DNA from: M269 sp964625615 | Lineage (GTDB): Bacteria; Pseudomonadota; Gammaproteobacteria; Enterobacterales; Alteromonadaceae | Direction: 5' to 3' | Length of the DNA: 64,000 nucleotides | Assembly: GCA_964625615.1 (NCBI GenBank) | Contig: CAZVDU010000005.1 | Coordinates: 1-64,000 of the forward strand | Shown here: positions 1 through 7,316 of the stretch, one piece after another | Layout: each line of letters starts with the position of its first letter | Position numbering within the stretch: position 1 is the stretch's first letter | Position numbers and translations under genes: made by a program | Notes under the pieces: generated by a model | What the model saw: the letters and a program-made list of their open reading frames with translations, nothing else | What the model was told of the DNA's origin: nothing | Databases searched by the model: none

Positions 1-56
1 ATACTGGCCTCTCAACCATAACTTCTACACTCTCAGTTCTGTTAGTCGGCGTTTTC
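1..56. repeat. 56-bp direct repeat, copy 1 (flagellin-leader-like)
   Basis: Positions 1-56 recur at 226-281 with one mismatch (A at 35, G at 260). The core, read on the minus strand as GCCGAC, a few bases, then ACTGAGAGTGTAG, also occurs in the leader of the third flagellin gene (3621-3648). The unit therefore looks like a copied flagellin 5' untranslated segment. The stretch 1-325 holds no convincing gene: only the two repeats and one terminator. Confidence 0.85.
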
Positions 57-131
57 TGCATAAGAAAGAACCTATGCTAAAAACTAGCTTAAACAACAAC
101 TTGGCATTTTTAACCGAATAATTATCAGGTT

Positions 132-160
132 AAAAAAGCTGGGGCATAGGCGCCCCAGCC
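132..160 (-). terminator. Intrinsic terminator after flagellin 1
   Basis: On the minus strand GCTGGGGC and GCCCCAGC form a GC-rich hairpin followed by six T residues. It lies about 170 bp beyond the stop of the flagellin gene at 326-1153 and probably ends that transcript. Confidence 0.8.
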
Positions 161-225
161 AACTTGCTCAAGTTAGGAGTACGAGCAAATAAGGTTTCTG
201 TCCGACTGGCAGAGTTGAAGAATGA

Positions 226-281
226 ATACTGGCCTCTCAACCATAACTTCTACACTCTCGGTTCTGTTAGTCGGCGTTTTC
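226..281. repeat. 56-bp direct repeat, copy 2
   Basis: Second copy of the unit at 1-56, 225 bp away, with one mismatch. It lies between the stop of flagellin 1 and that gene's terminator, so it would be transcribed in the flagellin 1 3' untranslated region. Confidence 0.85.
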
Positions 282-325
282 ACAGGTAGCCTCTCATTTC
301 TACCAAATCATAATATATAAACGTA

Positions 326-1153
326 TTATCCCAATAGGCTCAGTGCAGCTTGTGGCCTTTGGTTAGCCTGGGACAATATTGTTGTACTCGCTTGCTGAAT
401 AATCTGATTACGCGTTAGCTCTGCTGTTTCAACAGAAAAATCTGTATCCCTTATTCTAGACCGAGCTCCAGACACATTTTCAGAAATATTACTTAGATTT
501 CTAATAGTAGATTGAAATCTATTTTGCGTGGCGCCAATTTCAGCACGCTGGTTACCAATGGCAGAAATTGCCGCATCTATAGAGGCAATGGCGGCAGAAG
601 ATTGCCCCACCGTAACTACTGATACAAGTTGTCCATTAAATAGACCACTAGTGCCAAACCCACCAGTTCTAGACAAATTGACGCTAATCGTTTGCCCCGC
701 ATTTGCTCCAACCAAGAACTGTGCTGAAAAGCTACCATCAAGCAAACTTAATCCACCGAACTCAGTTGTGTCAGCAATTCGATTTATTTCTGCTTGCAGC
801 GCACTCACTTCAAGGTTCAATGCTGCCCGATCAGCAGAGGTATTGATGCCATTCTGTGATTGGATGGCGAGTACCCTTATACGTTGCAGCGCAGTGGTTG
901 TTTCGACTAATGCACCCTCTGCGGTCTGTGCTAACGATATACCGTCATTTGCATTTCTAACAGCTTGATCTAATCCCTCAATTTGAGAAGTTAATCTGTC
1001 TGATATTTGCAACCCAGCAGCATCATCCGCTGCTTTATTGATTCTGAACCCCGAAGACAGTCGTTCAAAAGAAACATCAAGCGCAAGACTCGAATTAAAT
1101 AACTGTCGAGATGCATTTAATGACGATACATTCGTGTTAACAAATAAAGCCAT
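326..1153 (-). CDS. fliC: Flagellin, copy 1 (275 aa)
   Basis: Structural subunit of the flagellar filament. The N-terminal D0/D1 helix begins MALFVNTNVSSLNASRQL and includes the flagellin signature LSSGFRINKAADDAAGLQIS. The C-terminal helix ends SQANQRPQAALSLLG. The middle is only about 100 residues, so this is a short flagellin without large D2/D3 outer domains. A longer frame begins 10 codons upstream, but the ATG at 1153 has an AGGTGAGG ribosome site nine bases before it and gives the canonical N terminus. It is the first of three tandem paralogues; this copy diverges most in the centre (residues 160-200). No good sigma-28 site was found; a weak one may lie at 1351-1377. Confidence 0.97.
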   Translation of the reverse strand: MALFVNTNVSSLNASRQLFNSSLALDVSFERLSSGFRINKAADDAAGLQISDRLTSQIEGLDQAVRNANDGISLAQTAEGALVETTTALQRIRVLAIQSQNGINTSADRAALNLEVSALQAEINRIADTTEFGGLSLLDGSFSAQFLVGANAGQTISVNLSRTGGFGTSGLFNGQLVSVVTVGQSSAAIASIDAAISAIGNQRAEIGATQNRFQSTIRNLSNISENVSGARSRIRDTDFSVETAELTRNQIIQQASTTILSQANQRPQAALSLLG

Positions 1154-1440
1154 AATTTTAACCTCACCTACTAAAATTGGCACACAATGTGCTAATATTT
1201 ATTGCCTGTCATTTATATGACAAGTGATTTTGCTAAACTATTGTTGCGCAAAACAAAAAAAAGAGTGAGCATTAGCTCCAAGTCGATGATCAGGGTTGAT
1301 GGCCTAACCTCAATACCTCAATACCTCCTGGCGTCACTCTGTGATTCGACTTATCCAGAAAAGGCGAAAGTATTTTTTGGACGAATGCAAACGCCCGCTC
1401 GACACTTTTGTCTTGTCATCAATTGTTTATAAAAAATCTA

Positions 1441-1470
1441 TCTATCTTTGGTCGGTTGCAGCTTGTCCCC
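1441..1470. repeat. Imperfect 29-30 bp direct repeat, copy 1
   Basis: TCTATCTTT, three to four variable bases, then GGTTGCAGCTTGTCCCC. A second copy at 1517-1545 differs by one deletion and two substitutions. Both lie just downstream of the flagellin 2 stop on the transcribed strand. Confidence 0.75.
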
Positions 1471-1516
1471 ACAAATATGCATACCGGCCTTTTTCTTTTT
1501 ACCCGAAGGTAAATTG

Positions 1517-1545
1517 TCTATCTTTATTCGTTGCAGCTTGTCCCC
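1517..1545. repeat. Imperfect 29-30 bp direct repeat, copy 2
   Basis: Pairs with 1441-1470 and shares the perfect 16-base segment GTTGCAGCTTGTCCCC. The function is unknown. Position suggests part of the 3' untranslated region of flagellin 2. Confidence 0.75.
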
Positions 1546-1582
1546 GTATTACAATTGCATCGAGTTGATATCGTTTTCATCA

Positions 1583-2422
1583 TTAACCACCTAGAAGCGA
1601 CAACGCTGCCTGAGGCTGCTGGTTAGCTTGCCCAAGGACAGTAATACCCGCCTGTTGAACAATCTGATTACGTGTCAATTCAGCTGTCTCGATAGCAAAG
1701 TCTGTATCACGAATTCGCGAACGTGCACCTGAAACATTCTCTGAAATATTGCTGAGATTTCGAATAGTCGATTGGAACCGGTTCTGTATTGCACCTAGCG
1801 CTGCACGTGTACCACCTATTGTAGATATAGCAGTATCGATAGCCGTTAACGCAGCTGAAGCTGTACCTTCAGTCAGAACTGAAAGTAAATTGTTTGGTTC
1901 GTTCGGAAACAACCCAACCGTACCAAAACCACCTGTCCGAGAAACATTAACACTGATCGTTTGACCGGCGTTTGCTCCAACAAGGAACACGGCGGAGTAT
2001 GTACCATCTAGCAAGTCTACACCTGCAAATTGGGTCGTTGCAGCAATTCGATTGATCTCTTCCTGCAATGCACTCACTTCAAGCTGCAAGGCAGCCCTAT
2101 CTGCAGAGGAATTAATACCGTTTTGTGATTGAACAGCCAAAACTCGAATACGCTGTAATGCCGTAGTGGTTTCTTGCAACGCACCTTCGATCGTCTGCGC
2201 TACTGAAATACCATCATTCGCATTTCTGACAGCCTGATCTAGGCCTTGGATCTGAGAAGTTAATCGATCTGATATCTGCAAGCCTGCAGCATCATCTCTA
2301 GCACTATTAATACGGAAACCAGACGACAATCGCTGGAACGAAACATCCAGCGCTTCACTGGAGTTGAATAAATTACGTGACGCATTCAACGACGACACGT
2401 TAGTGTTGACGAATAAACCCAT
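1583..2422 (-). CDS. fliC: Flagellin, copy 2 (279 aa)
   Basis: Filament subunit paralogous to its neighbours. It starts MGLFVNTNVSSLNASRNL and carries the D0/D1 helices with DDAAGLQISDRLTSQIQGLDQ. The C terminus is QANQQPQAALSLLGG. The variable centre contains FPNEPNNLLSVL, absent from the other two copies. An AGGAG ribosome site lies 7-8 bases before the ATG. A sigma-28-like site at 2525-2551 fits flagellin control. Exported by the flagellar type III system, so no signal peptide is expected and none is seen. Confidence 0.97.
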   Translation of the reverse strand: MGLFVNTNVSSLNASRNLFNSSEALDVSFQRLSSGFRINSARDDAAGLQISDRLTSQIQGLDQAVRNANDGISVAQTIEGALQETTTALQRIRVLAVQSQNGINSSADRAALQLEVSALQEEINRIAATTQFAGVDLLDGTYSAVFLVGANAGQTISVNVSRTGGFGTVGLFPNEPNNLLSVLTEGTASAALTAIDTAISTIGGTRAALGAIQNRFQSTIRNLSNISENVSGARSRIRDTDFAIETAELTRNQIVQQAGITVLGQANQQPQAALSLLGG

Positions 2423-2460
2423 TTTTTTCTCCTAACTTGATATTTATTCCAATCGATCTT

Positions 2461-2517
2461 TTATTATTATTAGGTGATCGTATTGGTGATCAGCATTGCG
2501 ATTATTATTATTAGGTG
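2461..2517. repeat. Direct repeat TTATTATTATTAGGTG x2
   Basis: The 16-mer occurs at 2461-2476 and 2502-2517, 41 bp apart, in the leader of flagellin 2 between the putative promoter and the start codon. It could be a duplicated regulatory site or simple AT-rich slippage. Confidence 0.6.
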
Positions 2518-2524
2518 CAACGTC

Positions 2525-2551
2525 TCATCGTTTGGGCCTGGTTTATTTTTA
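2525..2551 (-). promoter_or_regulatory. Sigma-28-like promoter of flagellin 2
   Basis: On the minus strand TAAA, 15 bases, then AACGATGA. The -35 core and spacing are perfect; the -10 matches 5 of 8 of GCCGATAA, including CGAT. Predicted start of transcription is roughly 95 nt before the flagellin 2 start codon. Confidence 0.5.
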
Positions 2552-2656
2552 TTTTTACTCAGTGCCTATGTGAAATGTATCGTTCAAGTTAGTGTTTTAC
2601 TTTAGAAATAAAATGAATTAAATTTTTTACCCTTAAAAATCATATAGTTAAAAAAC

Positions 2657-2684
2657 AAAAAGCTGAGACAAACTCAGCTTTTTA
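2657..2684 (-). terminator. Terminator after flagellin 3 (bidirectional shape)
   Basis: AAAAGCTGAG, loop ACAAA, CTCAGCTTTT. Read on the minus strand it follows the flagellin 3 stop by about 110 bp. The rest of 2423-2789 holds the flagellin 2 leader and no gene. Confidence 0.75.
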
Positions 2685-2789
2685 TTAATAAGCAGAGAGC
2701 GTAGTAAACGCTGACCTGCATGACTCACTTGACCTTCTACCTTACCTCCTGGCGTCATGATCCAAACAGATCAGGTCTAAAAGTGATTA

Positions 2790-3614
2790 TTATCCTAGAA
2801 GCGATAAAGCCGCTTGTGGCGCCTGGTTAGCCTGACCTAAGATAGATAGACTCGCCTGCTGGACAATCTGGTTACGCGTTAACTCTGCCGTTTCAACAGC
2901 GAAATCTGTATCACGAATCTGAGAACGTGCACCCGATACGTTTTCTGAGATATTACTCAAATTACGAATAGTAGACTGGAATCTATTTTGAAGTGCACCT
3001 AAGTCTGCTCGTGTGGAACCGATAGTCGATATTGCAGTATCGATAGACGCTAAGGCCGCTGAAGCACCTGCCACGTCCGCTACAGTTAATGTACCGATAG
3101 ATAAACCAGAAGCACCAAAACCGCCAGAACGAGACAAATTAACACTGATATTCTGACCTGAGTTTGCACCTACCAAGAAAGTCGCAGAAAAACCGCCTCC
3201 CAGCAAGTTAACGCCTCCGAATTCAGTCGTTGATGCAACACGAGAAATTTCTGCTTGTAACTGCGTTACTTCAGCTTGCAAAGCAGTTCTGTCAGCAGAC
3301 GAGTTGATACCATATTCTGATTGAACAGCTAAAACACGAATTCGTTGCAGTGAGTTAGTAACTTCACCTAGCGCGCCTTCAGCGGTTTGAACCAAGGAAA
3401 TAGCATCATTGGCGTTACGGACGGCCTGATCTAAACCTTGAATTTGTGATGTTAAACGGTCAGAAATTTGTAAACCAGCAGCATCATCCGCAGCACGGTT
3501 GATACGGAAACCAGAAGACAAACGCTCAAAAGACGTACCGAGCGCTTCGCTCGAATCGAACAGCTGACGCTGCGCATTTAATGAAGATACATTAGTATTG
3601 ACAAATAAAGACAT
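2790..3614 (-). CDS. fliC: Flagellin, copy 3 (274 aa)
   Basis: Filament subunit starting MSLFVNTNVSSLNAQRQL, with conserved D0/D1 segments and the end GQANQAPQAALSLLG. It is the first of the three in the direction of transcription and lies nearest the hook genes. The ATG has AGGAG about seven bases upstream. It is closely similar to copies 1 and 2, so recent tandem duplication is likely. It is followed by a clear terminator, so it is probably transcribed alone. Confidence 0.97.
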   Translation of the reverse strand: MSLFVNTNVSSLNAQRQLFDSSEALGTSFERLSSGFRINRAADDAAGLQISDRLTSQIQGLDQAVRNANDAISLVQTAEGALGEVTNSLQRIRVLAVQSEYGINSSADRTALQAEVTQLQAEISRVASTTEFGGVNLLGGGFSATFLVGANSGQNISVNLSRSGGFGASGLSIGTLTVADVAGASAALASIDTAISTIGSTRADLGALQNRFQSTIRNLSNISENVSGARSQIRDTDFAVETAELTRNQIVQQASLSILGQANQAPQAALSLLG

Positions 3615-3954
3615 TAGGTCTCTCCTACACTCTCAGTCCAGCGTCGGCTGGCACTTGATCTCACGATCAAAAGTTAAATAAACTTTAAGATACAGCGATT
3701 TAGTGTTCGTAAATTGCTGTAACTGGCTCTCTCAGTAACGTTATCGACGATGGTTTTAGATTCTGTAGGATTTATTTGCCATTTTTTTTGATAAAGCGGC
3801 AAGTTGTTGCCGCAATTAGGTTTTTACCGATCAAAAAATAGACTTTGGGGAGATCAAAATGCCTTTAATTTACACAAGATAGGATCGCACGTTAATTAAT
3901 AAGAGGATCAAATACATCTACCCTTCATTGTCAGATTATTTAGATAGCTCGGTA
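3615..3954. other. Leader and intergenic region upstream of flagellin 3
   Basis: 340 bp with no gene. It holds the element 3621-3648 (related to the 56-bp repeats), a possible sigma-28 site, and a perfect inverted repeat GCGGCAA-GTTG-TTGCCGC at 3796-3813. That repeat has no T tract on the minus strand, so I do not call it a terminator. Confidence 0.5.
3661..3687 (-). promoter_or_regulatory. Possible weak sigma-28 promoter of flagellin 3
   Basis: Minus strand TAAAGTTT (a full -35 match) is followed at the right spacing by GATCGTGA, which matches the -10 consensus GCCGATAA poorly (3 of 8). It is included because of position and the perfect -35 only. Confidence 0.3.
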
Positions 3955-4968
3955 TTACCGCTCTTCGAGGTAGATTTTTGTTCCTATACTAATATCATCA
4001 GCTTTGAGGTCAGGATTCCACGTTTGAAGCTGCGCGAGTGACACGTTATAGATTCTTGTGACACGATACAAAGTTTCACCTTTCATCAAAGTATGAAATT
4101 TGAACCCCTTGTCTACAGTTGGAGGTGTTGACACTGCCACTTCTTTCTTTTCTTCTTGAACGACTGGCGTAGTTACCTTTTTCTCTAGCACTAGCTGTTG
4201 CTTAGCAATTTCTTCGGCTGCAGTCTCAGCGTTTTGCTGACTTACATAATCATGATTGGGGAAAAGTGTCGCTAACATGTTACTCGCTTGCTCAGCTTTG
4301 TCATCTATTGCTAATGCTTCGTAAGTCTTTATCTGTAACAGCAAACTCTCGGCGGTGACCTGTACTTTGGTATCATCGAAGCGCGTTAAATAGTCCAAAG
4401 CTGATTGAGAGTCGCCATTATTCAAGGCTAACTCCGCTAGTTTCAACAACGCTTTATCATTGTCTCCTGATTGATAATTAAGGCTTTGCTTATAAGCACC
4501 TTCAGCTTCTGTCCAGTATTCTTGTTGATAATAACAATCGGCCAATTCGAGCAACAAGCTCTTCTTAATGCGTTCACCTGCAACAGAGACAACCGACGTA
4601 TAGTGACTAGTCGCCGAATCATACTCTCCTTTACGACACAAGTAGGTAACGAAATCTTGAGGAATTAAGCTCGGTGGCGAAAATCGCTTTGCTTGAAAAA
4701 AAGCAGCTTCTGCTTTCTCGTAATCCCCTAGCTGCTGATAGTAAAGCGCAAAGCCTAAATAAACTGCACCAGAACTAGGGTTTTCTGTCAGTGCTTTTTG
4801 TAAATTAGGTTCTGCTTTTGCGGAATTACCTAGTTGTAAATAAGCTAATGCAATCGACAAAGACGATGTCGCATTGCGAACGAGCTGCGTGTCTTTAGAA
4901 GCATTATCAGGCTTAGATGAACAACCAGCCATCATGAGTATCAATACTAATGGTAAAATACTTTTCAC
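3955..4968 (-). CDS. TPR/LysM lipoprotein, PilW (PilF) paralogue
   Basis: Predicted outer-membrane or periplasmic lipoprotein of 337 aa. I place the start at the GTG at 4968: GGAAGG lies eight bases upstream and it gives the signal MKSILPLVLILMMAGC with the lipid Cys at residue 16. A longer in-frame ATG at 5043 would bury the signal. Several TPR units span about residues 35-240 (SIALAYLQLGNSAKAEPNL, ALYYQQLGDYEKAEAAF, LADCYYQQEYWTEAEGAY). A LysM domain, GETLYRVTRIYNVSLAQLQ, ends the protein. The same order, lipobox-TPR-LysM, and similar motifs occur in the PilW-type protein at 43506-44597. PilW proteins help assemble type IV pili; the job of this second copy beside the flagellins is unknown. 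Confidence 0.85.
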   Translation of the reverse strand: MKSILPLVLILMMAGCSSKPDNASKDTQLVRNATSSLSIALAYLQLGNSAKAEPNLQKALTENPSSGAVYLGFALYYQQLGDYEKAEAAFFQAKRFSPPSLIPQDFVTYLCRKGEYDSATSHYTSVVSVAGERIKKSLLLELADCYYQQEYWTEAEGAYKQSLNYQSGDNDKALLKLAELALNNGDSQSALDYLTRFDDTKVQVTAESLLLQIKTYEALAIDDKAEQASNMLATLFPNHDYVSQQNAETAAEEIAKQQLVLEKKVTTPVVQEEKKEVAVSTPPTVDKGFKFHTLMKGETLYRVTRIYNVSLAQLQTWNPDLKADDISIGTKIYLEER

Positions 4969-5116
4969 AATATCAACCTTCCAAACATTCTTCTTCTTTT
5001 GATAAACACTAACCTTCGAATAATCACTGGTCAATCTAATCATTATAAAATAACTGTAATAACATTAATATAAACAATAAGATAATAAGCACGAATAGGA
5101 TTAGGTAGGATTTCGC

Positions 5117-6073
5117 TTGATTATTAACTCTGTAAAACCTTTATGGCATTCTGCTAAACATAACGCCTTTACTGATTTATGCTACTTTAAGCAGAAACTT
5201 CTCTGTTGTTTTCGTGAAGCAAGAGATCATATTAGTGGAGATGGAACCGTTCGCGTCTTAACAATAGATGAGCAACATAAACCTATTCACAAAGTGTCAT
5301 TAAAGGTAAGCGGAGCAGACTTGCGTGATCCAAAATTGTCGATAACACACGATGGAAAGCTATTATTACTCGCCCACGCAAGGTTCAATGATAGAAATAA
5401 TCAAACAAAGATAACTAAACCTTACTGTTGGTTCTCTATTGATGGGAACAGTTGGTCCTCTCCCAAAGCACTATCAATCCAAAATGAGTGGTTATGGCGA
5501 TTATCTTTTCATCAGGATTTTGCCTTGGGTTTCACTTACAATCGAGGATTAGAGAGGCTTAATCTCTACAAAGGCGACCCGTTAAGATCATTCCATTGCA
5601 TCAAGAAGGATGCATTATCAAAACAATACCATGGCTTAGGCTATCCGAATGAGAGCGACATCATTTTCACCAGTGATAATACGGCATATGCTTTAGTCCG
5701 CAGAGACGCAGATACAGGAAGTGCACAATTAGGCCATGCAAAGCCGCCCTACACTCAGTGGAAATGGGCAGATCTAAAACACTACATCGGTGGCCCAGCC
5801 CTTATCAAATTGAATGACGAACATGCTATCGCTAGCGGCAGGCTATGGACAACTTCAGGTCCGAAAATGGCTATATACACGTTAAACCTAAAACAAGCAG
5901 CATTGAAACCTGTTCTGATTTTACCGTCAGAGGGAGACAGTAGTTATCCAGGATTAGTACTACAGGAAAACAACCTACTCGTTAGCTATTACTCAAGTCA
6001 TATTGACAATAAGTCATCAGTTTATCTGGCTGAGGTTGATATCTCTAACCATTTAGCGACCATAGGCCTTTGA
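5117..6073 (+). CDS. Sialidase-fold (BNR-like) propeller protein
   Basis: 318 aa, apparently cytoplasmic: no signal peptide or membrane segment. The start is TTG, supported by TAGGTAGGA six bases upstream. Motifs resemble exo-alpha-sialidase/BNR propellers: CFREARDHISGDGTVRVL near residue 31, DPKLSITHDGKLLLLAHARF near residue 71, and the Asp-box-like SIDGNSWSSP. Such folds are not always hydrolases and I cannot assign a substrate or confirm a catalytic Arg triad. It is divergent from the TPR/LysM gene and convergent with flgL, ending 13 bp from the flgL stop. A link to flagellin glycans is only a guess from position. Confidence 0.7.
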   Translation: MIINSVKPLWHSAKHNAFTDLCYFKQKLLCCFREARDHISGDGTVRVLTIDEQHKPIHKVSLKVSGADLRDPKLSITHDGKLLLLAHARFNDRNNQTKITKPYCWFSIDGNSWSSPKALSIQNEWLWRLSFHQDFALGFTYNRGLERLNLYKGDPLRSFHCIKKDALSKQYHGLGYPNESDIIFTSDNTAYALVRRDADTGSAQLGHAKPPYTQWKWADLKHYIGGPALIKLNDEHAIASGRLWTTSGPKMAIYTLNLKQAALKPVLILPSEGDSSYPGLVLQENNLLVSYYSSHIDNKSSVYLAEVDISNHLATIGL

Positions 6074-6086
6074 TACGATATAAGTG

Positions 6087-7316
6087 CTAAATGAAGTCGA
6101 ACAAACTTAATTGCGTAACACTTGCAAAGGTTGCTTGCGACGCTTCAAGCGCATTTTGCTGTTGCGAAAGTTCAGAGATAGCTTCCGCCAAATCAACATC
6201 TTGAATACTCGAACGTGCTTCGACAGTAGAAACTTCAAAATCCAGATTTGCTGACAATATAGAGTCAGCAACATTCAACCTGCCACCAATTGAGGAAGTA
6301 GCATTCGCAAGCGCTTCACGACCGTTGTCTATGCCGACAATCACATCACTGAGCGCTTCTTGATAGGCACCATCGCCAATATTAGGATCATTTAAAACGT
6401 TGATAAAGTCATTAATTGTTTGTGCTAAATTTCGTTTGACTGGTGGATCTAATGAGAAATCAACTGTATCACCTGCAACACCCGTGACATTGAACTCAAT
6501 GCCATTAAACGTAAATGGTTGACCTGATGTAAAATCAACATTACCGAAGGATACACCGGTGCCTACATTAATGATGCTTACTTGATTTCCAGCACCATTG
6601 ATAGTGGCTTGAAAATCGTTATTGGCTGGAGTAACTGCATCAAAGTTTGTTTCGAAGAAGCGATCATAGGCTGCTTGTTGTTGCACAGATAAACCTGCAC
6701 TGGCTGCTGTCGTCGCATCTAATGTGGTATTAAAACGTGCGAAAGCATTCTCGAAAACATCTCTCCCTGAATCTCCAGATGGCAAACGAATACTGTCAGA
6801 CAATTGAATTTCATTAACGGTATCATCACCTTGAAACTGGAATTCATTACCAACAGCACTCGGGTTAAAAATGAAAGCAGGCGATTGAGAGCTAGATCCT
6901 GCAAAGATAAATTCACCATCGGCATTTTGACTATTCGCTAAGTCAAAAATTTCATCGCGAATATTCTCCAATTCGATTCCAATAGCCGTCCTATCTTGCG
7001 CTTCTAAAATACCATTACCCGCTTGAATTGCTAGCTGCCTGGCCCGATTAACCGAATCATTAACATTTCTTAAGACGGCTTCTTCCTGCTCTAACGCATT
7101 CACAAATAGATTGTTATTGCGTTGGAACTGTCGCAGCTGATCGATTTCTTCAGTCAACCTAATAACTTGCGCTGCACCAACTGGATCATCTGAAGGTGTT
7201 AAAATAGCTCTGCCGGTTGCAACATTCTGTTGAACCTCAGACAATCGCTCTTGGCTAGACAAAATATTAGCAATACTTCTATCAAAGAGTTGATTCGTAG
7301 AAACACGTATAGTCAT
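6087..7316 (-). CDS. flgL: Flagellar hook-filament junction protein FlgL (HAP3)
   Basis: Joins hook to filament together with FlgK. 409 aa. The N terminus MTIRVSTNQLFDRSIANILS and flagellin-like D0/D1 helices (QNVATGRAILTPSDDPVGAA near residue 48) are typical, as is the C-terminal segment DVDLAEAISELSQQQNALEA. The start ATG overlaps the flgK stop by one base (TAATG), so the two are translationally coupled. It is the last gene of the flgF-flgL operon. Confidence 0.97.
   Translation of the reverse strand: MTIRVSTNQLFDRSIANILSSQERLSEVQQNVATGRAILTPSDDPVGAAQVIRLTEEIDQLRQFQRNNNLFVNALEQEEAVLRNVNDSVNRARQLAIQAGNGILEAQDRTAIGIELENIRDEIFDLANSQNADGEFIFAGSSSQSPAFIFNPSAVGNEFQFQGDDTVNEIQLSDSIRLPSGDSGRDVFENAFARFNTTLDATTAASAGLSVQQQAAYDRFFETNFDAVTPANNDFQATINGAGNQVSIINVGTGVSFGNVDFTSGQPFTFNGIEFNVTGVAGDTVDFSLDPPVKRNLAQTINDFINVLNDPNIGDGAYQEALSDVIVGIDNGREALANATSSIGGRLNVADSILSANLDFEVSTVEARSSIQDVDLAEAISELSQQQNALEASQATFASVTQLSLFDFI

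Larger units (their letters stand above)
1154..1582. other. Intergenic region between flagellins 1 and 2
   Basis: 429 bp without a credible gene. It contains a partly tandem CCTCAATA motif around 1308-1328, a 15-mer TACCTCCTGGCGTCA (1322-1336) that recurs at 2743-2757, and the imperfect repeat pair 1441-1470 / 1517-1545. Short open frames here have no homology I recognise and no ribosome site. Confidence 0.6.

Noticed and set aside
528..968. 146-codon open frame on the plus strand over flagellin 1
   Set aside because: It is antisense to a clear flagellin gene, has no ribosome site, and its product is not recognisable.
1178..1194. Plus-strand sigma-54-like TGGCAC-N5-GTGC near flagellin 1
   Set aside because: No gene follows on the plus strand and the -12 element is poor; the symmetry comes from a short GCACA/TGTGC palindrome.
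3796..3813. Sigma-54 site for flagellin 3 in the GCGGCAA/TTGCCGC repeat
   Set aside because: The GG to GC spacing is one base too short, and it is a perfect inverted repeat instead.
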